From the NCBI RefSeq assembly GCF_041261445.1, contig NZ_JBGCCU010000003.1, forward strand, positions 310,001-374,000: DNA of 64,000 bases. The letters run 5' to 3'. Both the position numbers and the translations under genes were made by a program. The notes beneath the pieces were generated by a model. That model was not told where the DNA came from and made no database searches. It worked only from the letters and a program-made list of their open reading frames with translations. How positions within the stretch are numbered: position 1 is the stretch's first letter; every line of letters starts with the position of its first letter. Source of the stretch: Catenulispora sp. EB89. Lineage in GTDB: Bacteria; Actinomycetota; Actinomycetes; Streptomycetales; Catenulisporaceae. Shown here piece by piece: positions 44,564-53,463 of the stretch.

Positions 44564-47500
44564 ATGACGGCCGAACGATTCGTCGGACGCGACCATGAAC
44601 TCCAGCAGCTGCGGGGCCTGCTCGATCAGGCGGCCGCCGGGCGGGCCGGCACGGTCGTGCTGGGCGGCGAGGCCGGGGTCGGGAAGAGCCGGCTGCTGGC
44701 GCAGTTCGTCGCGGAGGCGGAGAAGGACCACCAGGCGCACGTGCTGCGCGGAGCGTGCATCGAGCTCGGTGGCGGCCTGATCCCGTACGCGCCGCTGGTC
44801 GAGTCGCTGCGGATGCTGGTGCGCGAGCGCGGCGAGGACGAGATCCGGGCCGCGGTCACCGATTCCACCTGGAACGACCTGGAGCACCTGGTCTCCGACT
44901 TCACCGGGACGGCGGTCGCCGCCGCCCCGGACGTGGCGCCGTCCGGCTCCGCGCAGCTCCGGGTCTTCGGCGCGGTCCTCAGGATGCTGGAACACCTCGG
45001 GAAGAGCGCGCCGGTGGTGCTGGTCTTCGAGGACATGCACTGGGCCGACCAGTCAACGCTGGACCTGGTCTCCTTCCTGGCCCGGCGGCTGTCGAGCGAG
45101 CGCGCGCTACTGGTGTGCAGCCACCGCTCGGTCCTCGTCCCCGGGCACGCACTGCGGGTGCTGCTGGCCGAGCCCGAGTTCAAGCGGCACGTCCATCCGG
45201 TGACGCTGCCCTCCTTCACCGAGCGCGATCTCAGGGACTTCATCGGCGCGCTCTTCCCCGACGCGGCCACGGCGCCGGACCGGGACCTGGTACGGCGGTG
45301 CCACCAACTCTCCGGCGGCAACGCCTACTTCGCCGAGCAACTGCTGCTCTCCGGGGCGCTGACCGATCCGAACGCCAGCCGCGTCCCCGAGTCCATCAAC
45401 GAGCTGATGATCACGCGCATCGCCGCACTCAGCGAACCGGCCCGGCAGGTGATGCGCGTCGCGGCAGCCGCCGCCCGGCGCCTGGACGACCGGCTGCTGG
45501 AGGCCGTCTGCGGCCTGCCCTCCGACGTCCTCGACGCCGCCCTGCGCGAATGCCGCAACCAGGGCATGCTCGTCGTCGACCCGGTCGAGCAGGAGTCCTA
45601 CGCCATCCAACACGCCCTGCTCAGCGAAGCCGTCTACCAACAGATGGGCATAGGCGAGCGCCGGCGGCTGCACACCAGGATGGCCGAGGCGCTGACCGAG
45701 GACGTGGCGCTGGGTCTGGCACACGGCTGGGGCGCCGAGGTCGAGCTGGCGCATCACTGGTTCCACACCGATCACCGCCCCGAGGCGCTGGCCACGGCGG
45801 TGCGCGCCGGTGAGGCCACGATGCGCGTGCGGGCGTTCCACGAAGCGGAGAGCCAGTACGGACGGGTGCTGGACGAGCTGTGGGCCAGGGTCCCGAATCC
45901 GGAGGCAGCCGCGGGCCGCTCCCACGTGGACCTGCTCGACGCCGCCGCGGCCGCCTCGCGCTGGGCCGGGCACGTCCCGCAGGCCGTCGCCCGGCTGCGG
46001 AAGGCGATCGAGGCGGTGGCCGGCCAGCAGGATCCGGGCCGGCTCGGCGAGTTGTACGAACGCCTCGGCAGCTATCACTGGGAGAACGGAGCGGTCGCCG
46101 AGGGACGGTCGGCCTACACCGATGCCGTGCGCCTGTTGGCGGCGGCCGCCCCTGAGGGCGCGGCCCATGCCCGGGCGCTGGTCGGGCTGGCGATGGCGGA
46201 GATCCGGGCGGGCTCCTACCAGGCCGCGCTGGACCGGTCGGAGCGGGCGGTCGCGCTGGCCGAGACCGCGGGCGACGCGGCCGCCATGGGCCGGGCGCTG
46301 AACGCCGTGGGCTTGGCGTTGTCGATGGCGGGACGTGTCGGGGAAGGTGCGCCCCGGCTGCGGCAGGCCGTGGAACTGGCCGACCAGGAGGATCATCTGG
46401 AAGGGCTGCTCGGCGCGTACGGCAATCTCGCTGTGGCGCTGGAGCTGGCCGGGGATCTGGACGGCTCGGTCGCAGCGGCGCGCACCGGCCTGGAGCGCGC
46501 CCAGGCGATCGGGGTGACCGAACTACGGTTGGCAATCGTCCTGGCGAACAACGCCGGGGCGTCGCTGATGCTGCTGGGCCGGTGGGACGAGGCCGGCGAG
46601 GTCCTGGCGCGGGCGATGGCCGACCGGCCGCGGCTGGAGCTGAGCGCCTATCTGCGGCTCACCGTCGCCGAGTTCGATGTGGCGCGCGGCGAGTTCGCCG
46701 CGGCCGAACGCCTGATATCCGAGGTCGGCGACCAGGGGATCACCGACCCGCGCTTCGTCGCCGCGTTGCACACGTGTCAGGCGGAACTGGCGTGTTGGAA
46801 GGACCAGCCGTCGGAGGCGCTGGACGCGGTGCGCCAGGGTCTGGCCGCGGTCGCGGACACTGAGAACGTGCTCGTCCGGCTGCGCCTGTACTCGGTCGGC
46901 CTGCGGGCCGCGGCGGACCGCGCCGCGCGCGCCGTGGCGGCGGGCACGCCGACCTCCGAGGCCGCCGAGCTCGGCGCGGAGCTGATCGCCGACGCCGAAC
47001 AGCAGGCCGCCACCATGCCGGGGATCGACGAAGTGCAGATCCTGCTGCAGCTGTGCCGGGCCGAGTACCACCGGACGCTCGGCGACGACACGGTCCCGCT
47101 GTGGGACGACGTCGCGACTGCCTGGGCGCGGATCGGCCGTCCGTACCCGATGGCGTACGCGCGCTGGCGGCAGGCCGCCGCGGCCCTGGCCGCCGGGGAC
47201 GAGGAGGCCGCGGCCGCCGCGGTGGCGGAGGCGATGGACACGGCGACCCGGTTGGGAGCCGAGCCGTTGAAGGGGGCGGTGGAGAAGCTGAACGCTGATT
47301 CGGGGCCCCAGTCTCAGCCTCAGCCGCAGGAGCCGGATTCGCAGCAGGTGGCGGTGATTCCGGTTATGCCGCCCGTGCGGCCCTATCGCCTGACGAAGCG
47401 GGAATGGGAGATCTTCCGGATCCTGGTCACGAAAGCCGCGACCAACCGGCAGATCGCCAGAGAGTTCGGCATCGAGGAGACCACCGTCGCGACCCACGTG

Positions 47501-47608
47501 TACCGCATCTGCCACAAGCTCGATGTCCAGAGTCGGAACGAGGCGACCGTGATCGCACTGACCACCGGCTTGTTCGAGGACCCCCGGGGCGGGGCGCCGA
47601 CCGCCTAG
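44564..47608 (+). CDS. Large LuxR-family ATP-binding regulator 2 (LAL/STAND-like)
   Basis: The 1014-residue paralogue of the protein at 39391 has Walker A GEAGVGKS (K41), the shared YAPLVESLR segment, Walker B VVLVFEDMHWAD (D157), long helical repeats, and a LuxR helix-turn-helix at 943-1000 (LTKREWEIFRIL, REFGIEETTVATHVYRI). It lacks the 75-residue N-terminal extension of the paralogue. ATG 44564 has no Shine-Dalgarno sequence, but CACAAT lies six bases upstream, suggesting a leaderless start; ATG 44474 is an alternative. The caspase gene follows. Confidence 0.92.
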   Translation: MTAERFVGRDHELQQLRGLLDQAAAGRAGTVVLGGEAGVGKSRLLAQFVAEAEKDHQAHVLRGACIELGGGLIPYAPLVESLRMLVRERGEDEIRAAVTDSTWNDLEHLVSDFTGTAVAAAPDVAPSGSAQLRVFGAVLRMLEHLGKSAPVVLVFEDMHWADQSTLDLVSFLARRLSSERALLVCSHRSVLVPGHALRVLLAEPEFKRHVHPVTLPSFTERDLRDFIGALFPDAATAPDRDLVRRCHQLSGGNAYFAEQLLLSGALTDPNASRVPESINELMITRIAALSEPARQVMRVAAAAARRLDDRLLEAVCGLPSDVLDAALRECRNQGMLVVDPVEQESYAIQHALLSEAVYQQMGIGERRRLHTRMAEALTEDVALGLAHGWGAEVELAHHWFHTDHRPEALATAVRAGEATMRVRAFHEAESQYGRVLDELWARVPNPEAAAGRSHVDLLDAAAAASRWAGHVPQAVARLRKAIEAVAGQQDPGRLGELYERLGSYHWENGAVAEGRSAYTDAVRLLAAAAPEGAAHARALVGLAMAEIRAGSYQAALDRSERAVALAETAGDAAAMGRALNAVGLALSMAGRVGEGAPRLRQAVELADQEDHLEGLLGAYGNLAVALELAGDLDGSVAAARTGLERAQAIGVTELRLAIVLANNAGASLMLLGRWDEAGEVLARAMADRPRLELSAYLRLTVAEFDVARGEFAAAERLISEVGDQGITDPRFVAALHTCQAELACWKDQPSEALDAVRQGLAAVADTENVLVRLRLYSVGLRAAADRAARAVAAGTPTSEAAELGAELIADAEQQAATMPGIDEVQILLQLCRAEYHRTLGDDTVPLWDDVATAWARIGRPYPMAYARWRQAAAALAAGDEEAAAAAVAEAMDTATRLGAEPLKGAVEKLNADSGPQSQPQPQEPDSQQVAVIPVMPPVRPYRLTKREWEIFRILVTKAATNRQIAREFGIEETTVATHVYRICHKLDVQSRNEATVIALTTGLFEDPRGGAPTA

Positions 47609-47617
47609 TGACGCGGC

Positions 47618-47631
47618 GCCCGCCGGCGGGC
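47618..47631 (+). terminator. GC hairpin between LuxR 2 and caspase genes
   Basis: GCCCGCCGGCGGGC is a perfect 14-base palindrome 10 bases after the stop, without a T run; a weak terminator at best. Confidence 0.35.
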
Positions 47632-47644
47632 CCGGACGCCGGGG

Positions 47645-47652
47645 TCCGTCAT
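47645..47652 (+). promoter_or_regulatory. Cluster motif TCCGTCAT, copy 6 (before caspase-like gene)
   Basis: Lies 45 bases upstream of ATG 47698 and after the GC hairpin; preceded by GGGG. Confidence 0.55.
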
Positions 47653-47697
47653 GTATTCGTTGGACTCGTTGTTTCCGCACGCGACAAAGGACACGCC

Positions 47698-50277
47698 ATG
47701 CCTGGAAGAGCACTGCTGATCGGCGGCGCCCTCGAACAACTCACCGGTGTCGACAACGACATCGCGGCGATGAAGGAAGCGCTGGAGAACCGCGGGCTGA
47801 CCGTGGACCCGGAGTTCGTCCTCACCGGGAAGAACGCGACTCGGGCCGCGATCCTGAAGGCCTACGAGCACCTGATCTCCCTGGCCGTGCCCGGGGAACC
47901 GTCAGTGGTCTACTACAGCGGGCACGGCGGCCGGGCGCTGCCGCCGCCGGCCGCGGCTTCCACGGCGCCCGACTCCGAGCCGGAGCCCATGGACCTGCAG
48001 TTCATCGTCCCCTACGACTTCGACCAGTCCGGGCCGGGCGATTTCCGCGGGATCACGTCGGTGGAGCTGTCGGTTCTGCAGAGCCGGCTGACCGAGCGGA
48101 CCGACAACGTGGTGTCGATCTTCGACTGCTGTCATTCCAGCCGCATGTCGCGTATCGAGTTCAAGCCGAAGCGCACCGGCCACGTGACCAGCTACGAGGA
48201 GCTGAGCTCGCACATCGCGCGGATGGAAGCCGAGGGGCTGCGCTCGGGCCTCGCGCGCTCGGCCGGGAACCACCAAGCCGTGCGGATCGTGGCCTGCGCG
48301 CCGGAACAGCTGGCGTACGAGTACCCCGGTGTCGGCGGCAAGCGGATCGGCATCATGACCGAAGCCCTCACGATGGCGCTGCACGCCGTGGGCCGGGAGA
48401 AGGTCACTTGGGCGAGTCTGCTCGACGGCATCCGTTTCCGGGTCTCCAAACTGGTCTTCGACCAGCGTCCCGAAGCCGAGGGCCCGTCCCGCCGACTGCT
48501 GTTCGAGACGACCGAGGGCGACCACCTCGACTCGCTCCCGGTGCAGGACATCGGCGGCAGCCGTCTCCAGCTCGATTGCGCGCCGCTGCTCGGCGTGCGC
48601 CTGGGCGACGTCTTCACGATCGTGTCGCCGTCCGAGGACACGATCGGCGAGCTGACGGTGGACGCGGTCGGGCCGCTGTTCGCCCAGGGGCCGCTGACCT
48701 CGGCGAGCGGGGCCACGCCGGTGCCGACGGGCTCGCGGGCGGTGCGGGTGAAGGCGTCGGCGCCCAAACTCGTGGTGTCGATACCCACCGACGCCACGCA
48801 CAGTACGGAACTGCGGAGCGCGGTGCAGGACTCCGTCCTGCTCCGGGTCGCCGAGGGCGACGAGCCCTTCGCCGCCCAGCTGCGGACCGACGAGTACGGC
48901 GGCGTGACGGTGGCCGACAGGCTGGGTGCGCTGCACGAGCCGCGGACCGGCACCGCGGCCGACCGCGCCGAGGCGGTCAGCGATTTGGAACGGCTGGCCC
49001 GGGCCACGGCGCTGCGCACCCTGGACGCCGACTCCAGCTGGGCCCTCGGTGCGAAGGTCACGTACGAGTGGGGCCTCGTGGAGGACGGGCAGCGCCGGCC
49101 GTTGCCCGAGGCCGGCGCGGTGGTCCGGGCAGGTCAGAAGGTGTACATCAGTGTCCGCACCCAGAACGACGCTCCCGTGTACGTCACGCTGGTGGACATC
49201 GGTATCACCGGGAGCATCACGGTCCTGACGAATATGGCGCCGTCCGGCTACCGCCTGTCGCTCAACGATCAGCAGGAGTACGTGTTCGGCTACGAACTCG
49301 TGCCGCGCGCCCTCGAAGGAAAGGCCCTGGGCTGGCCGAGCGATCTGGCCCTGGTGAACTCCCGGACCGAGACGGTACTCGCCTTCGTGACGGAGCAGCC
49401 CCAGGATTTCAGTGCCCTGAAACAGCATGGAATCGTCACCACGCGGCGGCCCGGCGAGCTGATCTCGCCGCTGACGGCGGTGGTGGACCAGGTCGCCGCC
49501 GGCGGCGACCGGGACCTGCCCCAGGACCGCAGCGTGAGCGGCCGTTACGACGTCCGGAAGATCGACTTCGAGCTCGAACCGGCGTCCGGCCCCGGCTTCC
49601 TGGTCGAGGAGGTGGCGGTCCCGGGGACCGCCGGTGTGACGCCGCGCGGCACGGAGGTCGGCACGGTCAGCCCGGCCGGCCCGAACCTGCCGACCAGCCT
49701 CACCGTGCCGACCGCGGTGGCGGTCCGGCTGGACGAGCTGGTGGTCCACCGCAACCGGGCCCGGTTCGGCGGGGCCGACATCCGGGTCGACGCGATCGTG
49801 CTGACCGGGAGCAAGGACTCGCCGCGGCCCGCGTTCCGGGCGCGGACCCAGCGGTTCTCGCGGATCCGGGACGGCGAGCCGCTGCCGCTGGACCGGATGC
49901 TCGTCTTCCACGGCCCGGTGGTGGACTACCTCGACATCGCGCTGTGGGTGTCGCGGGACAGCGACGGCGCCGTGGACCTCGGCGAGCTGCTGAGCGACGA
50001 GGCCGCCGCCTTCGAGATGCAGGAGGCGCTGGCGAAGGCGGGCGGGGCGATGACCGGCCTGCCCTACGCCGCCGCGGCGGCGGCCATGGTGGGCGTCGGC
50101 GCGATCGTGGTGAATGTCGCCTACCGGCTGCTGCGCGGGACGGTCAGCGACGTCATCGGGCTCTACCGGGGCTCGCGGCTCGCCGGCGAGACGTTCGGCG
50201 TCGGGCGCCACCCCGCCGAGGGCGCGCGGCGGGTCCAGGACTTCTCCCTGGCCTACAGCATCGACGACGTGTCCTGA
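47698..50277 (+). CDS. Caspase-like (peptidase C14) protein
   Basis: The 859-residue protein begins with a caspase/metacaspase-type domain (1-270): ALLIGGALEQLTGVDNDIAAMKEAL, catalytic H76 in YYSGHGG and catalytic Cys C145 in FDCCHSS. A beta-rich region follows (about 280-560), part of which (ALGAKVTYEWG to VFGYELVPR) resembles the DUF4384 fold found with bacterial caspases. A late domain (about 690-800, with DIALWVSRDSDG) and a hydrophobic helix (about 785-805, YAAAAAAMVGVGAIVVNVAY) suggest membrane association at the C-terminus. ATG 47698 follows AAAGGA. Protease effector role inferred from family. Confidence 0.92.
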   Translation: MPGRALLIGGALEQLTGVDNDIAAMKEALENRGLTVDPEFVLTGKNATRAAILKAYEHLISLAVPGEPSVVYYSGHGGRALPPPAAASTAPDSEPEPMDLQFIVPYDFDQSGPGDFRGITSVELSVLQSRLTERTDNVVSIFDCCHSSRMSRIEFKPKRTGHVTSYEELSSHIARMEAEGLRSGLARSAGNHQAVRIVACAPEQLAYEYPGVGGKRIGIMTEALTMALHAVGREKVTWASLLDGIRFRVSKLVFDQRPEAEGPSRRLLFETTEGDHLDSLPVQDIGGSRLQLDCAPLLGVRLGDVFTIVSPSEDTIGELTVDAVGPLFAQGPLTSASGATPVPTGSRAVRVKASAPKLVVSIPTDATHSTELRSAVQDSVLLRVAEGDEPFAAQLRTDEYGGVTVADRLGALHEPRTGTAADRAEAVSDLERLARATALRTLDADSSWALGAKVTYEWGLVEDGQRRPLPEAGAVVRAGQKVYISVRTQNDAPVYVTLVDIGITGSITVLTNMAPSGYRLSLNDQQEYVFGYELVPRALEGKALGWPSDLALVNSRTETVLAFVTEQPQDFSALKQHGIVTTRRPGELISPLTAVVDQVAAGGDRDLPQDRSVSGRYDVRKIDFELEPASGPGFLVEEVAVPGTAGVTPRGTEVGTVSPAGPNLPTSLTVPTAVAVRLDELVVHRNRARFGGADIRVDAIVLTGSKDSPRPAFRARTQRFSRIRDGEPLPLDRMLVFHGPVVDYLDIALWVSRDSDGAVDLGELLSDEAAAFEMQEALAKAGGAMTGLPYAAAAAAMVGVGAIVVNVAYRLLRGTVSDVIGLYRGSRLAGETFGVGRHPAEGARRVQDFSLAYSIDDVS

Positions 50278-50288
50278 CGAACCCCGGT

Positions 50289-50296
50289 CCGTCAGG
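50289..50296 (+). promoter_or_regulatory. Cluster motif TCCGTCAG, copy 7
   Basis: Lies 11 bases after the caspase stop and 52 bases before ATG 50349. Confidence 0.55.
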
Positions 50297-50348
50297 TAGT
50301 CGGCGGAACGGGGAATCGCAAGTATCCCAATGGAAGGAAACCCGAGAG

Positions 50349-50594
50349 ATGACCGACAGCAGCACCGACAAGCAGATCACCGTCGACGGCGCCGTGTGGA
50401 TCCTGCCGGAGACACCGGACGCGGCCGACGTCTTCAAGCAGATCGAGGACGCGCTCGACAACGGCACCGTCGCGCGGGTGGCCGTGCTGGACGCGAAGCG
50501 GCGCCGGGTCGAGATCCTGATCAACGGACGCACCGTCACCAGCGTGATCCTGGACGCCTGCGTGGACCCGCGGCCGAGCGAGACCTCCATCTGA
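50349..50594 (+). CDS. Small conserved-looking protein of the CHAT/caspase cluster (81 aa)
   Basis: The 81-residue protein is compact and predicted alpha/beta: a VDGAVWILPE strand, a DVFKQIEDALDNG helix and two strands (VAVLDAKRRRVEI and GRTVTSVILDA) ending PRPSETSI. It resembles small uncharacterised actinobacterial proteins found beside CHAT and caspase genes, as far as I recall. GGAAGGAAACC precedes the ATG. It sits between the caspase-like protein and CHAT protein 2 under its own motif copy, so it may be an inhibitor, adaptor or substrate; this is positional inference. Confidence 0.75.
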   Translation: MTDSSTDKQITVDGAVWILPETPDAADVFKQIEDALDNGTVARVAVLDAKRRRVEILINGRTVTSVILDACVDPRPSETSI

Positions 50595-50604
50595 GCGCCT
50601 CGCG

Positions 50605-50643
50605 GCGGCGGTCCGGTCACCCCGGGGGTGACCGGACCGCCGC
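50605..50643 (+). terminator. 19-bp perfect hairpin after the 81-aa gene
   Basis: Arms 50605-50623 and 50625-50643 are perfect 19-bp complements separated by a single base. No T run follows; it is probably a strong transcription or processing barrier before CHAT protein 2. Confidence 0.7.
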
Positions 50644-50724
50644 GTGTTCCGGTGCGGTCGATCAGGGTTCGACGATAATGGGACGCCCGCGCACCGGACC
50701 CGCACGCCGCACCGGACCGCCCGA

Positions 50725-50732
50725 TCCGTCAG
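50725..50732 (+). promoter_or_regulatory. Cluster motif TCCGTCAG, copy 8 (before CHAT protein 2)
   Basis: Lies 21 bases upstream of ATG 50754, immediately before the AGGAGGTG ribosome-binding site. Confidence 0.55.
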
Positions 50733-50753
50733 ATGGCCCACAGGAGGTGCGTT

Positions 50754-53450
50754 ATGTCGATCGATCCGGACAGATACCTGGTCTACGCGGCCATCGCCGG
50801 CGAGGGTGACTGGAACCTGGCGGTGGAGGCGCTGCACCGGCTCGGCGGGGACGCCGGGGACACCGGCATGCGAGCGCGGCTGGCGGTCAAGCTGATGGCG
50901 CTGCAGCTCGGTCAGGGACTCGACCCGGCCACGATGCTGGCGCGCGGCGGGGCCCAGGCCGCGCAGCTCGAGCGACTGCTGGTCATCGCCGACCAGGACC
51001 CGCCCCGGGACCCGGGCTGGCCGCGGCTGCGGATCATGGCGCGCCTGAACATCCTGATGGCCGCGGTGTCAGGGGACTCGCATCTGCCGCCGGCCCAGGC
51101 CCTGGCCGAACTCGAGGAGCTGGCGGCCTCCGCCGGTGCCGACGACCCGATGATGGCCAAGCTGCTCGACGTCGCGCGCCAGATGCTGTCGGCCTCGGTC
51201 TCCTTCGAAGAGGGCGACGCCTCGATGCCGAACCGGCTTGTCGAGAACGCGCAGGCGTTCCGCGACTTCCTTCCCGGCAACAGCGAAGCGGCGCTGTTGG
51301 CCGATCTGATCGCCGGCGCCGCAGAGGTCCAGCGCATCCAGCAGTCCGGTGGCGATCCCGTGCCCGCCATCCAGAGATTCCAAGCGATGGTCGCGCAGCT
51401 TCCGCCGGAGCACCCGATCCGCAAGGGCCTGCAGGAATCGATGGCCGCGATGGACCCGCTCAAGGCGATGCTCGACGACGCGCGGGGAGCCACCCCGCAG
51501 TCGACCGAGGCGAACTTCGCGGCCGCCGAGGAACTCGCCGCGCGGACCGACGCCGAGCCGTCCATCCGCGCCCTGCGCCACGCGACGGCCGGCGGCTTGG
51601 CGCTGCGCGGGTGGGAGGAGACCGACGTCGACCGGGTCGGCGCCGGCGTCGAGCACTACCGGATGGCCGTGGAACTGTCGCCGAACCCGACCGGGGAGCG
51701 AATAGCCCACCTCGGCGGCTACGCCATGGCGCTGATCCGGCGCAACGAGCTGACCAACTCCGTGAGCGACCTGGACATCGCCCACGAAACCCTGACCGAG
51801 GCCCGGGCCCTGGCCGGCGGCCCCCGGCATCCGCAGTGGTCGCACATCAACGACATGTTCACCCGGATCCAGCGGCGCCTCGGAGACACCGCGGCCGGAC
51901 AGGGCGCCCTGGACTCGCTGCGCGGCACCGCGTGGCAGGTGCTGCTGCAGGACGGCGTCAGCGCGGCGAAGAGCGCCGCGAGCGACGCCGCGGAGTTCGC
52001 GGCCAACGCGGCCCGGATGTGCCTGCAGGAGGGCAAGGTCAGCGACGCCGTCCAGTCCCTGGACGGGGGCCGCGGCCTGATGCTGTTCGCCGCGACCGAG
52101 TTCCGGGACGTGACGGGGCGTCTGCAGGAGGCCGGGCGGCCCGATCTGGCCGAGCGCTGGAGCGCGGCCACCGCCGAGGGCGCGCCGGAGCTGATGCCGG
52201 CCGGCCTGCGCGGCGAGGTCCTGCGGGCGCTGGACCAGGACGCGCGCGTGCTCGATCCGCCGAGCGTCGCCGAGATCCGGTACGCGCTGCACGATCTGGA
52301 CGCCGACGCCCTGGTCTACCTCCTGCAGGCGGCGGGCAGCCAGCCCGGCTGGGCGGTCGTGGTGCCGGCACAAGGCGCGCTCACCGCGCTGAGTCTGGCG
52401 AACCTGCAGGTCGGGCCGAACACCGACGCCGAGCGGTACCTGACGTCCCTGGCGACCCGCGATCTCAAGCCGGAGGCCCGCGAGCCCGAGGACTCGGACA
52501 GCGTGGACAAGCTGTGCGACTGGGCATGGCGGGCGGCCATGGGGCCGATCATCGAGCAGTTCCTGCCGACCCTGCCGGCCCCGGAGAACGGCCGGCCGCA
52601 TCGGCTGGTGCTGGTGCCGATGGGCCAGCTCGCGCTGGTCCCGTGGCAGGCGGCACGCAGCCGCGACGGCCGCTACGCGCTGGAGTTCGCGGCCTTCTCC
52701 CAGGCCGCCTCGGCGCGCATGCTGTGCCGGTCGGCGGACGCCGAGCCGGTCCGCACGCTGCCGGTCGGGCTCGTCGTCGGCGACCCGGACACCGCCGGGG
52801 AGGCCGCGCCGCTGCCCGCGGCGCGCCTGGAGGCGTTCGCCGTCCACCAGACCTTCTACCGGGCCGGCCGCTACGTCGGCCGGCGCGCCGACGGCAAGCC
52901 GAGTCCGGCCGGCGCCGGGACCGCGCAGGAGGTCCGCGACTGGCTCGCGGCCACCCGCCCCGGCGCGGTCCTGCACCTGGCCTGCCATGGCGTCATCGAC
53001 TCCGTCGCGCAAGAGGCCACCTCGTATCTGATGCTGGCCGACAACAGCCGGGTGACGGCCCAGGAGATCATCGAGCTGATGGGGCGCGGCCCGGACAGCG
53101 GCATCGGGCTGGCGGTCCTGGCGGCCTGCCGGACCGGCCGGTCGATCCACGGCTACGACGAGGCCTACAGCCTGGGCACGGCGTTCCTGGCCGGCGGCGT
53201 CCGCTCGGTGCTCTCCACGCTGTGGGCGGTGCCGGACGAGGAAACCTCGGTGCTGATGTTCATGTTCCACCACTATCTGAGGACTGATTCGCCGGCTCCG
53301 TGGGAAGCGCTGCACAAGGCCCAGTTGTGGATGCTCGACCCCGGACGGCAGCTGCCGGAGTCGATGCCGGGGCCGCTGCGGAAGCGCTACGACGCCGTCC
53401 GCGCGGCCGGGGTCGAGGCCTGGGCCGGTTTCGTGCACTGGGGAAAGTGA
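50754..53450 (+). CDS. CHAT-domain protease 2
   Basis: The 898-residue protein has an N-terminal helical-repeat region (1-560) and a C-terminal CHAT domain (about 570-895). Catalytic H745 is in LHLACHG and C792 in LAACRTG, both in canonical context, followed by GTAFLAGGVRSVLSTLWAVP, MFHHYL and the GFVHWG end typical of CHAT domains. ATG 50754 has a near-consensus AGGAGGTG. The stop is 13 bases before the TTG of CHAT protein 3, so the two are co-translated. The helical region may bind a regulator. Confidence 0.93.
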   Translation: MSIDPDRYLVYAAIAGEGDWNLAVEALHRLGGDAGDTGMRARLAVKLMALQLGQGLDPATMLARGGAQAAQLERLLVIADQDPPRDPGWPRLRIMARLNILMAAVSGDSHLPPAQALAELEELAASAGADDPMMAKLLDVARQMLSASVSFEEGDASMPNRLVENAQAFRDFLPGNSEAALLADLIAGAAEVQRIQQSGGDPVPAIQRFQAMVAQLPPEHPIRKGLQESMAAMDPLKAMLDDARGATPQSTEANFAAAEELAARTDAEPSIRALRHATAGGLALRGWEETDVDRVGAGVEHYRMAVELSPNPTGERIAHLGGYAMALIRRNELTNSVSDLDIAHETLTEARALAGGPRHPQWSHINDMFTRIQRRLGDTAAGQGALDSLRGTAWQVLLQDGVSAAKSAASDAAEFAANAARMCLQEGKVSDAVQSLDGGRGLMLFAATEFRDVTGRLQEAGRPDLAERWSAATAEGAPELMPAGLRGEVLRALDQDARVLDPPSVAEIRYALHDLDADALVYLLQAAGSQPGWAVVVPAQGALTALSLANLQVGPNTDAERYLTSLATRDLKPEAREPEDSDSVDKLCDWAWRAAMGPIIEQFLPTLPAPENGRPHRLVLVPMGQLALVPWQAARSRDGRYALEFAAFSQAASARMLCRSADAEPVRTLPVGLVVGDPDTAGEAAPLPAARLEAFAVHQTFYRAGRYVGRRADGKPSPAGAGTAQEVRDWLAATRPGAVLHLACHGVIDSVAQEATSYLMLADNSRVTAQEIIELMGRGPDSGIGLAVLAACRTGRSIHGYDEAYSLGTAFLAGGVRSVLSTLWAVPDEETSVLMFMFHHYLRTDSPAPWEALHKAQLWMLDPGRQLPESMPGPLRKRYDAVRAAGVEAWAGFVHWGK

Positions 53451-53463
53451 GGAGGAGACTGCG

